Shown one piece after another: positions 9,227 through 18,146 of a DNA stretch of 64,000 nucleotides (position 1 is the first letter of the stretch; each line of letters opens with the position of its first letter). The DNA is taken from assembly GCA_963769045.1 (NCBI GenBank), contig CAVYKK010000019.1, positions 1-64,000 on the forward strand, read 5' to 3'. The notes below the pieces were generated by a model, which was not told the origin of the DNA, searched no databases, and worked only from the letters and a program-made list of their open reading frames with translations. The translations under genes were made by a program, and so were the position numbers. Source of the DNA: Methanocella_A sp963769045. Lineage in GTDB: Archaea; Halobacteriota; Methanocellia; Methanocellales; Methanocellaceae.

Positions 9227-9443
9227 CTCCGCTTTCCTGAGCTTCGATGTCATTGCTTTCGACCAGGGTAATCTTTACCTGCGTATAAGGGACCTCAAAA
9301 TGACATTCCACGGCTTCGTGGATGTTTTTTATGAGCTTGTTCCACGACCGGGCGTAAGTGTGAATAGCGTGATCAACGCCGGAGGCGCAGATCTGGCCGC
9401 TTTTGTGGTCGACGAATACCCGGAACGTTACCTCTTTGTTCAT
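9204..9443 (-). CDS. hicB: HicB-like antitoxin (orphaned)
   Basis: 79 residues from ATG 9443 (MNKEVTFRVF), which has AGGT eight bases upstream; the frame is open 20 residues further. EVTFRVFVDHKSGQICASGVDHAIHTYARSW and IHEAVECHF match the partial RNase-H fold of HicB antitoxins. No separate DNA-binding domain is present. It is about 75% identical by eye to the HicB at 12 kb. Its partner hicA is truncated. Confidence 0.7.
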   Translation of the reverse strand: MNKEVTFRVFVDHKSGQICASGVDHAIHTYARSWNKLIKNIHEAVECHFEVPYTQVKITLVESNDIEAQESGDVGAACD

Positions 9444-9558
9444 GCAAGAAGACCTGATTTTGTTATTTTGTAATACACGGTTAAATATTATTCCCTGACG
9501 CATTGTAGCTCAATACTAATTTACAGTTATCTGTATAAAATGTTAACGGTTGACGATT

Positions 9559-9665
9559 AAATCCTGGCGCCCCTGAAGGGCCTGACAGGAGTCGCATAGC
9601 AGGAACAAGATATGCGAATCGAGCCTTGTATAGACATATCGCTGCCCTGTGAAATAAAGCAAAAA
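9559..9665. repeat. Intergenic repeat, family A (extended form)
   Basis: TGGCGCCCCTGAAGGGCCTG, then GACAGGAGTCGCATAGC, a central segment, and a 3' end reading GTGAAATAAAGCAAAAAAATAA. The copy at 14.77 kb matches over nearly the whole length, so the full unit is about 100 bp. Confidence 0.65.
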
Positions 9666-9676
9666 AATAAGTGTTA

Positions 9677-11068
9677 TTATTTCTCCAGGAAGCCCTCCAG
9701 GCTTAGGTATTCTTCCAGCAGAAACCCTTGTTCTTTGATCAGCCGCTCGCCTTCTTCACCCTCTTTCTTTGCTTCCTTTCTCATTCCTTTTTCTTCGTAT
9801 GCTTCGGAGAGTGAGAAGTGGGGCCCCGGCGCGTCGGGCTTTATCTTTACGCACATCCGAAATTCGGCGATGGCATCGTCGATCTGCTTGTTAAACAAGA
9901 GGGCTTTCCCGAGCATAGAGTGTGCTATCAGCGAGTCGGGCTTTAGCCTGACCGCCACCTGCATCTCCGCCAGGCCTTCGTCATGCCGGCCGATGTCGAG
10001 GAGATGGTTTCCAAGGCCCACGTGTAGCATCGTCTCGTCGGGGTCCAGATGTATGGCTTCCCTGTACTCGCGGATTCCGTCTTCCTCCCGCCCGGCCTCG
10101 AAGAGCATTTCGCCGAACTCCATATGGGCCCGCGGGTCGTCTTCTTCGCCCTTGAGGGCATCTTTATACAGCTTAACCGCTTCCTCGATCCGGCCGTTCT
10201 CGATCAGGAGGTCCGAAAGGTCATGGAGCATGTAAAAATCATACGGGGCCAACTTGCATGCCCGGGTAAAGGCACGTATAGCATCATCCGGCTTCCCCCA
10301 GTCCTGGTAGACCTCGCCGATGGCCGCGTAGAGCTCCGGATCTTTAGGGTCTAAGCGTAATGCCCTCCGATAGGCATTAATTGCGCCCTCGTAATCCTCG
10401 CTCAGCCCCAAAGTCGATCCGAGCGCCCGGTACAGTTCCGGGTCGGTGTCGTCGAGCCGGATGGCCTCGCGCAGCTTCAAGGCAGCCCCTTCGAAGCCAT
10501 CATTTTCAATCATGCTCATGGCAACCCGGAGCTTTATGTCCGGATCGTCGGGGTCGAGCTTTTCGGCCTTTTCATACTCAGACATGGCGGCTTCGTAATC
10601 GTCAGTCGCATCAAGTACATCAGCAAGAGATATATGCAATTGCGCATCATCCGGATTCGCCTTGATAGCCTGGCTGAGAACGCTTATTGCCTCGTCGTAA
10701 CGCCCGCTCTCGGCCAGGAGCCCGCCCTCGATGCCCCGCAGGTCCGTATCATTCGGATCGATCTTTAAGGCTTCCCGGACAGTTTCGAGAGATTTATCGA
10801 TCTCGCCTGCGTGCCAGTATGCTTCGGCCAGCATCGAGCGAGGCATTACTTCTTTCGGCCTGATGCGGACGGCGGCTTCGAAGTTCTCGATGGCCTCATC
10901 GTGCATGTCCAGTTCGTCACAGGCCGTTCCAAGGCGCATGCGTGCTTCGAAATCACCCGGGTTCCTGGCCACATCGGCTTCGAACGTTTCTAATGCTCTG
11001 GCCATATCCTTGTTTGATCGGGATGATCGGCGTACTTTTGCATATTGACTCGAATCTGTCATCGGCAT
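9677..11068 (-). CDS. TPR-repeat protein (about 12 repeats)
   Basis: 463 residues, almost wholly tetratricopeptide repeats of 34 residues. The signature NPDDAQLHISLADVLDATDD / DPDDPDIK recurs every 34 positions from about residue 30 to 440. No signal peptide, membrane helix or catalytic domain is seen. TPR arrays are scaffolds for protein complexes. It stands alone, divergent from the MNT gene at 11287. Three more TPR proteins lie at 43-46 kb, and TPR expansion is typical of Methanocella-type genomes (known in general terms). Partners unknown. Confidence 0.85.
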   Translation of the reverse strand: MPMTDSSQYAKVRRSSRSNKDMARALETFEADVARNPGDFEARMRLGTACDELDMHDEAIENFEAAVRIRPKEVMPRSMLAEAYWHAGEIDKSLETVREALKIDPNDTDLRGIEGGLLAESGRYDEAISVLSQAIKANPDDAQLHISLADVLDATDDYEAAMSEYEKAEKLDPDDPDIKLRVAMSMIENDGFEGAALKLREAIRLDDTDPELYRALGSTLGLSEDYEGAINAYRRALRLDPKDPELYAAIGEVYQDWGKPDDAIRAFTRACKLAPYDFYMLHDLSDLLIENGRIEEAVKLYKDALKGEEDDPRAHMEFGEMLFEAGREEDGIREYREAIHLDPDETMLHVGLGNHLLDIGRHDEGLAEMQVAVRLKPDSLIAHSMLGKALLFNKQIDDAIAEFRMCVKIKPDAPGPHFSLSEAYEEKGMRKEAKKEGEEGERLIKEQGFLLEEYLSLEGFLEK

Positions 11069-11286
11069 AAAATCATAATCCAGTATTCTTTATCAAACCA
11101 TAGCTATGGGCTTCTATAATTCATTAGAACTTTTTTATATAATAACTTTAAGACTTGTGCCTCGCATATAACTTGAAAAGCTATGTCTATACTTCCGATC
11201 AACTCATTACATATTTTAACCGGAAAGACAATTAGAATGATTAAAGAAATAGAACGTATTGCTTCTGATTATCACAGGTACTGATT

Positions 11287-11697
11287 ATGGCTACACCCCG
11301 GAACGATGATACAAGGCATGACCTCGATATGATCATCGATTGCATTCAAAAGCGCATCGATAGTATCGAAGCCATATACCTTTTCAGGAGCCTGGCCAGA
11401 GGATCTGAAAACGCGGAGAGCGATTACGACATTGTGGTTTTCGTAAGTAAAAGTCCGAAAAATGATGCCGAAGCCATTTTCAACGTCAGGTACCCACTCA
11501 TTGGCAAGCTGAAGAGGCCGATGGACCTGATAATTATCGACGTGGAAGACCTGGCACACCCGTCAGTGATCCTTTATAATATCTATAAAGACAGGCGATT
11601 ACTTTTCGGTAGGGACGTTTTAGAGAATTACGAAAGAATAGTATCAAGGATGAAACCGGTAGTGGCCAATTGCGCAACCGTCGGTTATTATGTCTGA
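11287..11697 (+). CDS. MNT nucleotidyltransferase-like protein with altered GS motif
   Basis: 136 residues; AGGT stands seven bases before the ATG. The nucleotidyltransferase core is YLFRSLARGSENAESDYDIV. The usual GS pair is RS here, because Gly is replaced by Arg, while the DxD pair is kept as DYD. The Gly binds the nucleotide phosphates in this family, so activity may be lost or altered. Unlike the other two MNT genes it has no helix-turn-helix and no full HEPN partner; a 32-residue frame overlaps its stop. It is followed by the convergent intact hicBA pair. Confidence 0.75.
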   Translation: MATPRNDDTRHDLDMIIDCIQKRIDSIEAIYLFRSLARGSENAESDYDIVVFVSKSPKNDAEAIFNVRYPLIGKLKRPMDLIIIDVEDLAHPSVILYNIYKDRRLLFGRDVLENYERIVSRMKPVVANCATVGYYV

Positions 11698-11788
11698 CAT
11701 CAATGTAGCGAGGGCTATCAGGTACCTGATGGATGCAATTGATGACCGGCAAATCATCGAATCTGCACTGGACAAGAAATTAAAGTGA
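11690..11788 (+). CDS. 32-residue ORF overlapping the MNT gene, possibly a truncated HEPN
   Basis: ATG at 11690 overlaps the MNT stop by 8 bp, as in translationally coupled MNT-HEPN pairs. The peptide starts MSDINVARAIRYLMDAIDDR and ends ALDKKLK. A short amphipathic helix is all that is visible. It sits where a HEPN gene would be expected, so it may be the surviving start of one (inference). Confidence 0.4.
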   Translation: MSDINVARAIRYLMDAIDDRQIIESALDKKLK

Positions 11789-11796
11789 ACCAGATA

Positions 11797-12048
11797 TCAG
11801 TCAGCATTAAGCATCTTTTTCAGCCGTGCCACTGGAAACCCCGTCTGAACAGAAACATCCTTCAAAATGCTCATCATCGTCCCCTTCGGTATCTCCCCAT
11901 GCCTGGCAATCGTCAAATTCCCATCCCCGCCGACATGTGATTTCAAATAATACCGCTCGTGGCTGCCTTCCGTTCGCTGCAGCTCATAGCCCAGGCTCAG
12001 GATAAAATGGTGTATTCCCCGGTACTTAGTCGCAGCCAGCCCCGACAT
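11797..12048 (-). CDS. hicA: HicA mRNA interferase toxin
   Basis: 83 residues, complete. SGLAATKYRGIHHFILSLGY, then TEGSHERYYLKSHVGG with the conserved histidine in GSHE, then NLTIARHGEIPKGTM. HicA is a small dsRNA-binding-fold ribonuclease that cuts mRNA. The start overlaps the upstream hicB by 23 bp, giving tight coupling. Gene order here is hicB first, then hicA. It is the only undamaged hicA in the window, and the remnants at 7.7 and 9.1 kb derive from close relatives. Confidence 0.85.
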   Translation of the reverse strand: MSGLAATKYRGIHHFILSLGYELQRTEGSHERYYLKSHVGGDGNLTIARHGEIPKGTMMSILKDVSVQTGFPVARLKKMLNAD

Positions 12049-12322
12049 CTCTGCTTTCCTGAGCTTCGGCGTCAGTGACTTCGATGAGGGTGATCTTCAC
12101 CTGTGTGTAAGGGACTTCAAAATGACATTCCACGGCCTCGTGGATATTCTCCATCAGCAGGTTCCATGATGAGGCATGGGTGTGGATGGCATGATCGACG
12201 CCCGATGCGCATATCAGGCCGCTTTCGCGGTCCGTGAATACCTGGAAGGTAACCTCTTTCGTTATGTGAGAGGCCTTGAGTTCCTGCTTTACTGTGCCCG
12301 ATTTACTATTATTTCCTGACAT
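12026..12322 (-). CDS. hicB: HicB antitoxin
   Basis: 98 residues from ATG 12322 (MSGNNSKSG). EVTFQVFTDRESGLICASGV, HTHASSWNLLMENIHEAVECH and YTQVKITLIE match the orphan HicB at 9.2 kb. The fold is the small HicB antitoxin that covers the HicA active site. The N-terminal 20 residues are polar and probably unstructured. Expected to repress its own operon with HicA, though no separate DNA-binding domain is visible. Confidence 0.8.
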   Translation of the reverse strand: MSGNNSKSGTVKQELKASHITKEVTFQVFTDRESGLICASGVDHAIHTHASSWNLLMENIHEAVECHFEVPYTQVKITLIEVTDAEAQESRDVGAGCD

Positions 12323-12595
12323 GTCGTAGCTCAGGGTTAATTTGTATATTAATAATAAAATTCTAACCATTGATATAATTAAAAATCCCGCCCATGCTGC
12401 GACTATACCCGGGACACGTTCCTATCAGCAAGGATCCAGGCAAATAGACAATGCATTACGGGACCTCATATTCTTTAAACAGCAGGTTCAATAACCCCTG
12501 TCCCGCTATCAAAATTGTAATTTAATTACAGAAAAACCAAATATATATAGTATACGTTACGTTATTTGTTAATTGTAGAATAAGCGGTGAATGAT

Positions 12596-12802
12596 ATGGC
12601 GTTTAAAAACTGGCAAAATATCAATAATCCGGTAGAGGATGAGCTTGCCGATTTTCTCTTCGAAAACCTGACGACGGAAATTCTCGTGGACCTCATCAAG
12701 CAAAAAATTATGTCAGGGGAGACAAACGTATCTGAAGTGATGCAAGAGCTCATGGACGACAAGGAAGCTGCCGTTATCATTATGAAAAAAAACAATGATT
12801 AA
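12596..12802 (+). CDS. Small acidic helical protein, function unknown
   Basis: 68 residues from ATG 12596, with GGTGA six bases before it. MAFKNWQNINNPVEDELADF is followed by repeated amphipathic helix segments (LVDLIKQKIM, VSEVMQELMDDKEAAVIIM). Net acidic, no cysteines, no membrane helix. Isolated from its neighbours by AT-rich DNA, with TATA-like sequence (AAATATATATAG) about 50 bp upstream. I do not recognise the family. It could be a small regulator or antitoxin given its setting, but nothing proves that. Confidence 0.55.
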   Translation: MAFKNWQNINNPVEDELADFLFENLTTEILVDLIKQKIMSGETNVSEVMQELMDDKEAAVIIMKKNND

Positions 12803-12852
12803 AAAGGTCTATTTTTGTATGCTACTGAAAAGCTAACAGATTAACCGAAAAA

Positions 12853-12916
12853 CGTCCTGGCGCTCCTGGCTACCTGGCACCCCTGGCGATGTGACAGAAG
12901 TCGCATTACATCGAAA
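12853..12916. repeat. Intergenic repeat, family A (short form)
   Basis: CGTCCTGGCGCTCCTGGCTA, CCTGGCACCCCTGGCGATGTG and GACAGAAGTCGCATTAC. Best match is the block at 3.5 kb. Confidence 0.6.
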
Positions 12917-12997
12917 AAGCAACATCATACCACAATGATGAAATTGAAATTAATCGTGGAGCATTGGCGCCATCGGCGTCATAAACCTGCCATTAGA

Positions 12998-13186
12998 TCA
13001 TTTATTGTTACTTTCGCTTTTTGATTTTAGATATAACGCTATCACACCTAGAGCAACGACAAACACAAAGCCTGCTATCGCTGCTTCGACCAGTTTTACG
13101 TTCTCATTTTTGTCCTGGCCCTGAGATACCCTCATGTCATTGATCAACGACTTTTTCTGGGGCATAAATGAACTATCCTGGGCCAT
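12998..13186 (-). CDS. Small single-helix membrane protein
   Basis: 62 residues. A polar 30-residue N-terminus (MAQDSSFMPQKKSLIND) precedes KLVEAAIAGFVFVVALGVIA, then LYLKSKSESNNK. The layout and the helix-LYLK-polar tail match the peptide at 7204-7356. A single predicted membrane helix and no signal cleavage site suggest a membrane-anchored peptide. It lies between the hicBA region and a large membrane protein on the same strand, 137 bp downstream of the latter's stop. Function unknown. Confidence 0.6.
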   Translation of the reverse strand: MAQDSSFMPQKKSLINDMRVSQGQDKNENVKLVEAAIAGFVFVVALGVIALYLKSKSESNNK

Positions 13187-13323
13187 TATTCCGACCTCTG
13201 TATCAGAGTATTAATATCTCTTAATCTATATACATTATCCTTTGTCTGTTTATGAACTTAACTCTTATTTATTATTACTTTATCGTTAGATTACTGAATA
13301 ATCTCTATTCATGCTTCATCGTA

Positions 13324-14595
13324 TTATTTTGTACCAGAGCCCTCCGCAGCTATGGGAGATTCCGTCATGTGACCGACAGTTTCTTTTATCCTTACGTCTT
13401 TTCGCTCTATCTGATCCGATTGCGATGGGCTGATTATTGTCATTATTGAGCCCTTCATTATCTTTATTTGAACATTTTTCTGGTCGATAACGAGAAGGTA
13501 CTCCGGCGATAAATCATCGATAATATACACATTATTGAAGGGATGTCCGTTTGTCAGGATAATGTCCACCTTTTTACCCGGGATATTCAGAGAGATACAC
13601 ATTAGCGAATACCAGCCTAATAACGTAAGTTCGATATATAGTATGGATAGAACGTTGAACTGGAGTACATAGCCGATGAAACCAAGGGTAAATGCCGCCA
13701 GCGGAATCGTCCTGATAACCCACGTGGCAACTTTCGGATAAAATGGGATCAGATCGATATAGTAGTTGAGATCAGGCATTACTTTAGTATATACGTCGGC
13801 AATACGTTCTCTTAATCTGCCTTCCCCGCTCCCGGTATTTTTTGTGATGAGATCAATGGGGTTCTCCTCGTTGATTTCGGTGATATGGTCATAGCTCCGG
13901 GTGATACGACGTGAAGTATTTACTACGTTCTTGAATAACAGGTAAGTAATAAACAAAAGACTTGAAACAATGACGATTTCGACGAAACGGTTTGATTCTC
14001 CCGAGTCGTGGATCAAATAGCTAAACAAAGAGAAAAAGATGAAGAGGTTGAAGGCTTCGTATAATTTTACAGCCGAGAATGAAAACTCGTTAAGTTTGCT
14101 TTCTCCCTGCTCCATATCGTGTACGGATAACGGCCGTTTTTCCAGATAATTCAACAGGTAGATGTAAGAAGCAATAACAAAGAGAGAAAAGATCAATAGC
14201 TCTCTCAATCCAAAGAGAACGATTGCTTTAGGAACAAATCCCGTACTTAGTTCCAGTTGATTAATATAGCCGAAGATATCCGTTATAACATTACTGATAT
14301 CTTGAAATAGGGTAATGTTGACATAAGGTTTACAAATTTCAAAATATTTACCATAAAGAAATAATATGGCGCTAATAACTATCGAAGACCAGATGTACTT
14401 TTTATCTATCCGCATATTTCGGAAGACGACATAAAAAACAATGATATAGGGCAAATACAGGTAAAGAAGGCCCCATTCGCCATCTGATAAAACATATACC
14501 AGCAATAGCAGACAATACAGGTAAAAGGGGACCAGCGTGATAACTGATACTAAAATAGTGCTGATGCCTAAAACTGCCGATTTTCCAATTTTCAT
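13324..14595 (-). CDS. Multi-pass membrane protein, function unknown
   Basis: 423 residues with about nine hydrophobic helices: four in the first 115 residues, then pairs near 125-150, 185-225 and 300-345. Between them lies a soluble loop (residues 230-290) with SRRITRSYDHITEINEENP. The last 80 residues are soluble, with a beta-rich GKKVDIILTNGHPFN / VQIKIMKGSIMTII stretch. No transporter or protease motif is apparent. The low GC content matches the island. A membrane effector in a defence system would be a fair guess but is not shown. Confidence 0.7.
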   Translation of the reverse strand: MKIGKSAVLGISTILVSVITLVPFYLYCLLLLVYVLSDGEWGLLYLYLPYIIVFYVVFRNMRIDKKYIWSSIVISAILFLYGKYFEICKPYVNITLFQDISNVITDIFGYINQLELSTGFVPKAIVLFGLRELLIFSLFVIASYIYLLNYLEKRPLSVHDMEQGESKLNEFSFSAVKLYEAFNLFIFFSLFSYLIHDSGESNRFVEIVIVSSLLFITYLLFKNVVNTSRRITRSYDHITEINEENPIDLITKNTGSGEGRLRERIADVYTKVMPDLNYYIDLIPFYPKVATWVIRTIPLAAFTLGFIGYVLQFNVLSILYIELTLLGWYSLMCISLNIPGKKVDIILTNGHPFNNVYIIDDLSPEYLLVIDQKNVQIKIMKGSIMTIISPSQSDQIERKDVRIKETVGHMTESPIAAEGSGTK

Positions 14596-14763
14596 GGCAG
14601 TTTTGGATCCATTTGATTTTTCACCTTTGTTAATAAATTGTCCACCGATTATTTAGTAAGCGTAATATATCATATATTTTTCTATTATTTGTAAAAAAGT
14701 ATTACTGATACAGCCATTCTATTTGACTTCTGTACAAATACAATCATAGCAATTGTTTATGTT

Positions 14764-14865
14764 CCTTTCAGCCCCGACAGGAGTCACATAGCCTGAACAG
14801 GGCTATCGAATCCGGCCTTGTACAGGCAGATCGAGGCCCCCGCGAAATAAAACAAATAAAAACAA
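14764..14865. repeat. Intergenic repeat, family A (extended form); gap 14596-14967
   Basis: CCCCGACAGGAGTCACATAGCC, then a diverged centre and GCGAAATAAAACAAATAAAA, aligned to 9559-9665. The rest of the gap is AT-rich, with a TATA-like AATATATACC near 14897 that could serve the phosphoesterase gene. Confidence 0.6.
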
Positions 14866-14967
14866 TAAATAGAGTATGGCGAAACCCCGGTTAATAATAT
14901 ATACCATATTAACCAACCATGTCCCGGATTAATGTATAAAAATCCGTTATACCCCAGGGGATTCGCT

Positions 14968-16896
14968 ATGTCAGATCACGGTTCCACTCATTTAGCACTA
15001 ATAAAACTCCTTTCAATAACCGCCCTTCTCTGCCTGCTCTGTCTCACAGCCAGTGCGGCGCTGGCAACAGCATCAGAGGACCGTTTCGGCCAGAATCTCA
15101 TCTATCCCGATCTTCCGCAAAAGACCGCCACCCCTGACTATTTCCTCGCGGACAAACCGACAGTGACCGTAGACGCCGCGAACAGGACAGCGGCAATCTC
15201 TTTCAACACCACGGCGCCAGCCCCGAAGTCCAAAATCCACTACGGCCTCGACAGTGTCGGTACAGACGTAAGGAAGCCAATATATCTCAAAACCGTAGCC
15301 GAAACTCTCACCGGGACCTCCACAACCCACGTTGTTAAAATCGACCTTGGCAGCTTCATGAAGGAATTCCGGCCGCAGAACGTTACACAGGACGGCGCAA
15401 TCATCGAGTACAGGATAGAGTTATATAACCCGCAGGCAAGCTCGACCTCGTACTACGGCGGCCGGTTCCGCATAGACAGTAACTATAGCCGGATACCATG
15501 CATTGCCCTCGGCCCGTTCGTCGATGTCATCACGAAGGACAGTGTGTACATCTCCTGGGAAACCGATCTCATGTCGCGGGGCCATGTCTCAGTCAACGGT
15601 CAGCAGATCAGCGATAACAGCACGGGGACACGGCATCTGGTCCGGATTGCCGGCCTGCAGCCGGCCAAGGAGTATGTCTACGACGTCTATGTCGAAGGCG
15701 TCCGGGACGAGAGGAGCTACAAGTTCCGCACAAGCCCGGCCAACGACAGCTTTACCTTCGCGTTCATGGCCGACAGTCAGGCAGGCATCGGCGGTGGCGG
15801 AGCGACTTATAACGGGGTGAACTACGACGAGTTCTCCCGGCTGCTGGACATGGCTTACGGCGACGACGCGGACTTTATCCTGATGGGCGGCGACCTCACC
15901 AGCGGCTATACGACCAGCGAGGCGGACTACCGGCTGCAGCTCGATACTTACAAGCAGGCCATCGGCACCATCGGAGGCATCGTGCCGATCTACGAGGTCC
16001 CGGGGAACCACCAGGCCCTGATGGACGCCTTTGATGACGGGAGCCAGTTCGGCGTTGAGATCGATAAGAGAGACGATGGCGTCAACAGTAGCGCGGAAGC
16101 CATATTCGCGGAAGAGTTCATTTGCCCGGATAGCAGCTATCCCGCCCCCGAAAACAGCGAGGCCCCGGAATACAAGGGCACGGCCTACTATTTCGATTAC
16201 GGCAACGTCCGGTTCATCGTCTATAACTCGAACTACTGGTTCTCTACGGGTCCCGAGAAATACGGAGGCAACTACCAGGGCTTTGTCATGAACCGGGAGA
16301 TAGAATGGATCAGTACGGTCCTGAAAGATGCGGATGCCGATCCGTCGATCGATCATGTGTTCATGATGACCCATACGCCCGCATTCCAGAGCATCGTCCG
16401 GCCCCCGCTATATTCACGCGGCCTGGACAGGAGAGACGAGCTGTGGAAGACGATAAGTAACGCCGACAAGGTCGTTGCGTTGCTGGCCGGGCATGAGCAT
16501 TACTATAACAGGGCCCTGTTCGATACCACTACCCCGGTCTACGCCAACAATTCGACGTGTGCCGGGTTCGGACGCCCCGTCTGGCAGATCGTGTCTGGCG
16601 GTGCCGGCGGCCATAATGACGGCTATGCCACGGCGCCCTGGGCCAACGCCACGAAGGCATTCTATTCGGGCAACCACTATTGCTTATTGACAGTCGAGAA
16701 CGGCCGGGTGACGATGACAGTTAAAAGCGACACCGGCGAAGTCATCGACAGTTGCGTATTGAAAGACGGCCCGACCATACCTCCGGCGGGTCGGAAACCG
16801 AATGGAGAGGTGTCGATACTTGTCGTGTCAGCGGTATCGGCGGTACTCATCTTTGCCGTGCTCATCTATGGCATGATACGGTTAAGCAAGCGGTAG
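14968..16896 (+). CDS. Secreted, membrane-anchored metallophosphoesterase (purple acid phosphatase-like)
   Basis: 642 residues from ATG 14968, with AGGGG upstream. A signal peptide (LLSITALLCLLCLTASAALA) comes first, then a fibronectin III-like region (residues 50-260), then the calcineurin-type domain with all metal motifs: FMADSQAG, MGGDLTSG, VPGNHQ, MMTHTPAF and AGHEHYYNR. A C-terminal helix (ILVVSAVSAVLIFAVLIYG) followed by RLSKR anchors it to the outside of the membrane. Such enzymes hydrolyse phosphate esters. GC content is higher than in the flanking genes, which suggests a different history from the island around it. Confidence 0.9.
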   Translation: MSDHGSTHLALIKLLSITALLCLLCLTASAALATASEDRFGQNLIYPDLPQKTATPDYFLADKPTVTVDAANRTAAISFNTTAPAPKSKIHYGLDSVGTDVRKPIYLKTVAETLTGTSTTHVVKIDLGSFMKEFRPQNVTQDGAIIEYRIELYNPQASSTSYYGGRFRIDSNYSRIPCIALGPFVDVITKDSVYISWETDLMSRGHVSVNGQQISDNSTGTRHLVRIAGLQPAKEYVYDVYVEGVRDERSYKFRTSPANDSFTFAFMADSQAGIGGGGATYNGVNYDEFSRLLDMAYGDDADFILMGGDLTSGYTTSEADYRLQLDTYKQAIGTIGGIVPIYEVPGNHQALMDAFDDGSQFGVEIDKRDDGVNSSAEAIFAEEFICPDSSYPAPENSEAPEYKGTAYYFDYGNVRFIVYNSNYWFSTGPEKYGGNYQGFVMNREIEWISTVLKDADADPSIDHVFMMTHTPAFQSIVRPPLYSRGLDRRDELWKTISNADKVVALLAGHEHYYNRALFDTTTPVYANNSTCAGFGRPVWQIVSGGAGGHNDGYATAPWANATKAFYSGNHYCLLTVENGRVTMTVKSDTGEVIDSCVLKDGPTIPPAGRKPNGEVSILVVSAVSAVLIFAVLIYGMIRLSKR

Positions 16897-16999
16897 CACA
16901 TTTGCCCGATTTCCCCTGATTTTTTATATATTAATTAATCTCTTACCTGACAACCCATTATTCTTATATATCAAAAAAAGGATTGATATTACTATTTTA

Positions 17000-18037
17000 T
17001 TGTTCGGGGAAAAACAGTCGGTAAAATGTGGACATGGGGGGAGAGGTATAAATAAATCGCTCAAGGCCAGGATATATGAAATTCTCGATATGGATCATGA
17101 ACTGAACAGGAGCATGTTTGAAAGGGCCGACTACAATGTGCAAAACAAAGACACCCACATAAACCTGTTTAACAAGTTCATCATCGCCCTGATTTTCCTG
17201 AATATCATTGCATTCATCCTTGAAACGTTTGAGACGATAGCAAACGAATATGGCACATATTTTTTCATTTTTGAGGCGGTCTCAGTTGCCATTTTCACCA
17301 TCGAATACGGGCTAAGGGTATGGTCATGCGGGCAGAATCCCAATTACCGGGGAGTCAGGGGAAGCCTGAAATACATGATCTCCTTTTTCGCTATCATTGA
17401 CCTGTTATCGTTTTTGCCGTTCTACGTACATTTATCGGCCATGAGCCTTCCGTTCCTGGTGCCGGATGGCAGGTTTTTCCGCACCCTCCGGCTGATCCGT
17501 GTGGTCAAGATTTTAAGATATTCCAATTCGATGATAACGTTGAAGAACGTCATTATCTCGAAAAAAGACGACCTCATTTTAACCCTCATCATCGGCGTGT
17601 TTTTGTTGTTTATCTCTGCGAGTTTCATGTACTATTTCGAGCACGATGCCCCCGGACAGACTAGTTTCAACAACTTATTTGAGGCGTTGTACTGGGGCAT
17701 CGTCCCGTTAACAGCGGTCGGGTACGGGGATATCTGGCCGATGACGATGGAAGGCAGGCTGACCAGTATGGTCATCACGCTGATTTGCATTACGATGATG
17801 GCATTGCCGACCGGTATCATCAGCGAGGGTTTCATCGAGGAGCGAAGGCGTATGAAAGAGGAAAGTAAAAACAACGGGAGTAAAGCCAGTCCGGCTGATA
17901 ACGGCACTCAGCAGAATATGTTAAACCCGAATAATTTTGCCTGTGACGGCTCATCGCATGAAGAGGACGCTATTACATCCCAATGCCCGTATTGTAATAA
18001 TTATATAAGTATATCAATAAATAAGAAGACGAAATAG
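17000..18037 (+). CDS. Voltage-gated K+ channel-like protein
   Basis: About 345 residues. The first helix (FIIALIFLNIIAFILETF) to an S4-like helix with spaced arginines (RTLRLIRVVKILRY) form a voltage sensor. The pore follows with the selectivity filter TAVGYGDIWP and an inner helix (LICITMMALPTGIIS). A Gln/Asn-rich tail ends with CPYC. This is the six-helix Kv (KvAP-like) plan. The start is unclear: the frame opens at TTG 17000, a strong GGGGGGAGAGG lies near 17040 with no ATG after it, and the first ATG is 17090. Confidence 0.85.
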   Translation: MFGEKQSVKCGHGGRGINKSLKARIYEILDMDHELNRSMFERADYNVQNKDTHINLFNKFIIALIFLNIIAFILETFETIANEYGTYFFIFEAVSVAIFTIEYGLRVWSCGQNPNYRGVRGSLKYMISFFAIIDLLSFLPFYVHLSAMSLPFLVPDGRFFRTLRLIRVVKILRYSNSMITLKNVIISKKDDLILTLIIGVFLLFISASFMYYFEHDAPGQTSFNNLFEALYWGIVPLTAVGYGDIWPMTMEGRLTSMVITLICITMMALPTGIISEGFIEERRRMKEESKNNGSKASPADNGTQQNMLNPNNFACDGSSHEEDAITSQCPYCNNYISISINKKTK

Positions 18038-18146
18038 TCAGCCTTTCCTCCCGTCATCTATTCGCCTGAGACACATCATCGCTACCGAGTAAATAATTTA
18101 TATTGAACCCGGATTTTTGCCCGGATAATAAATTGTAAGGATTTAT

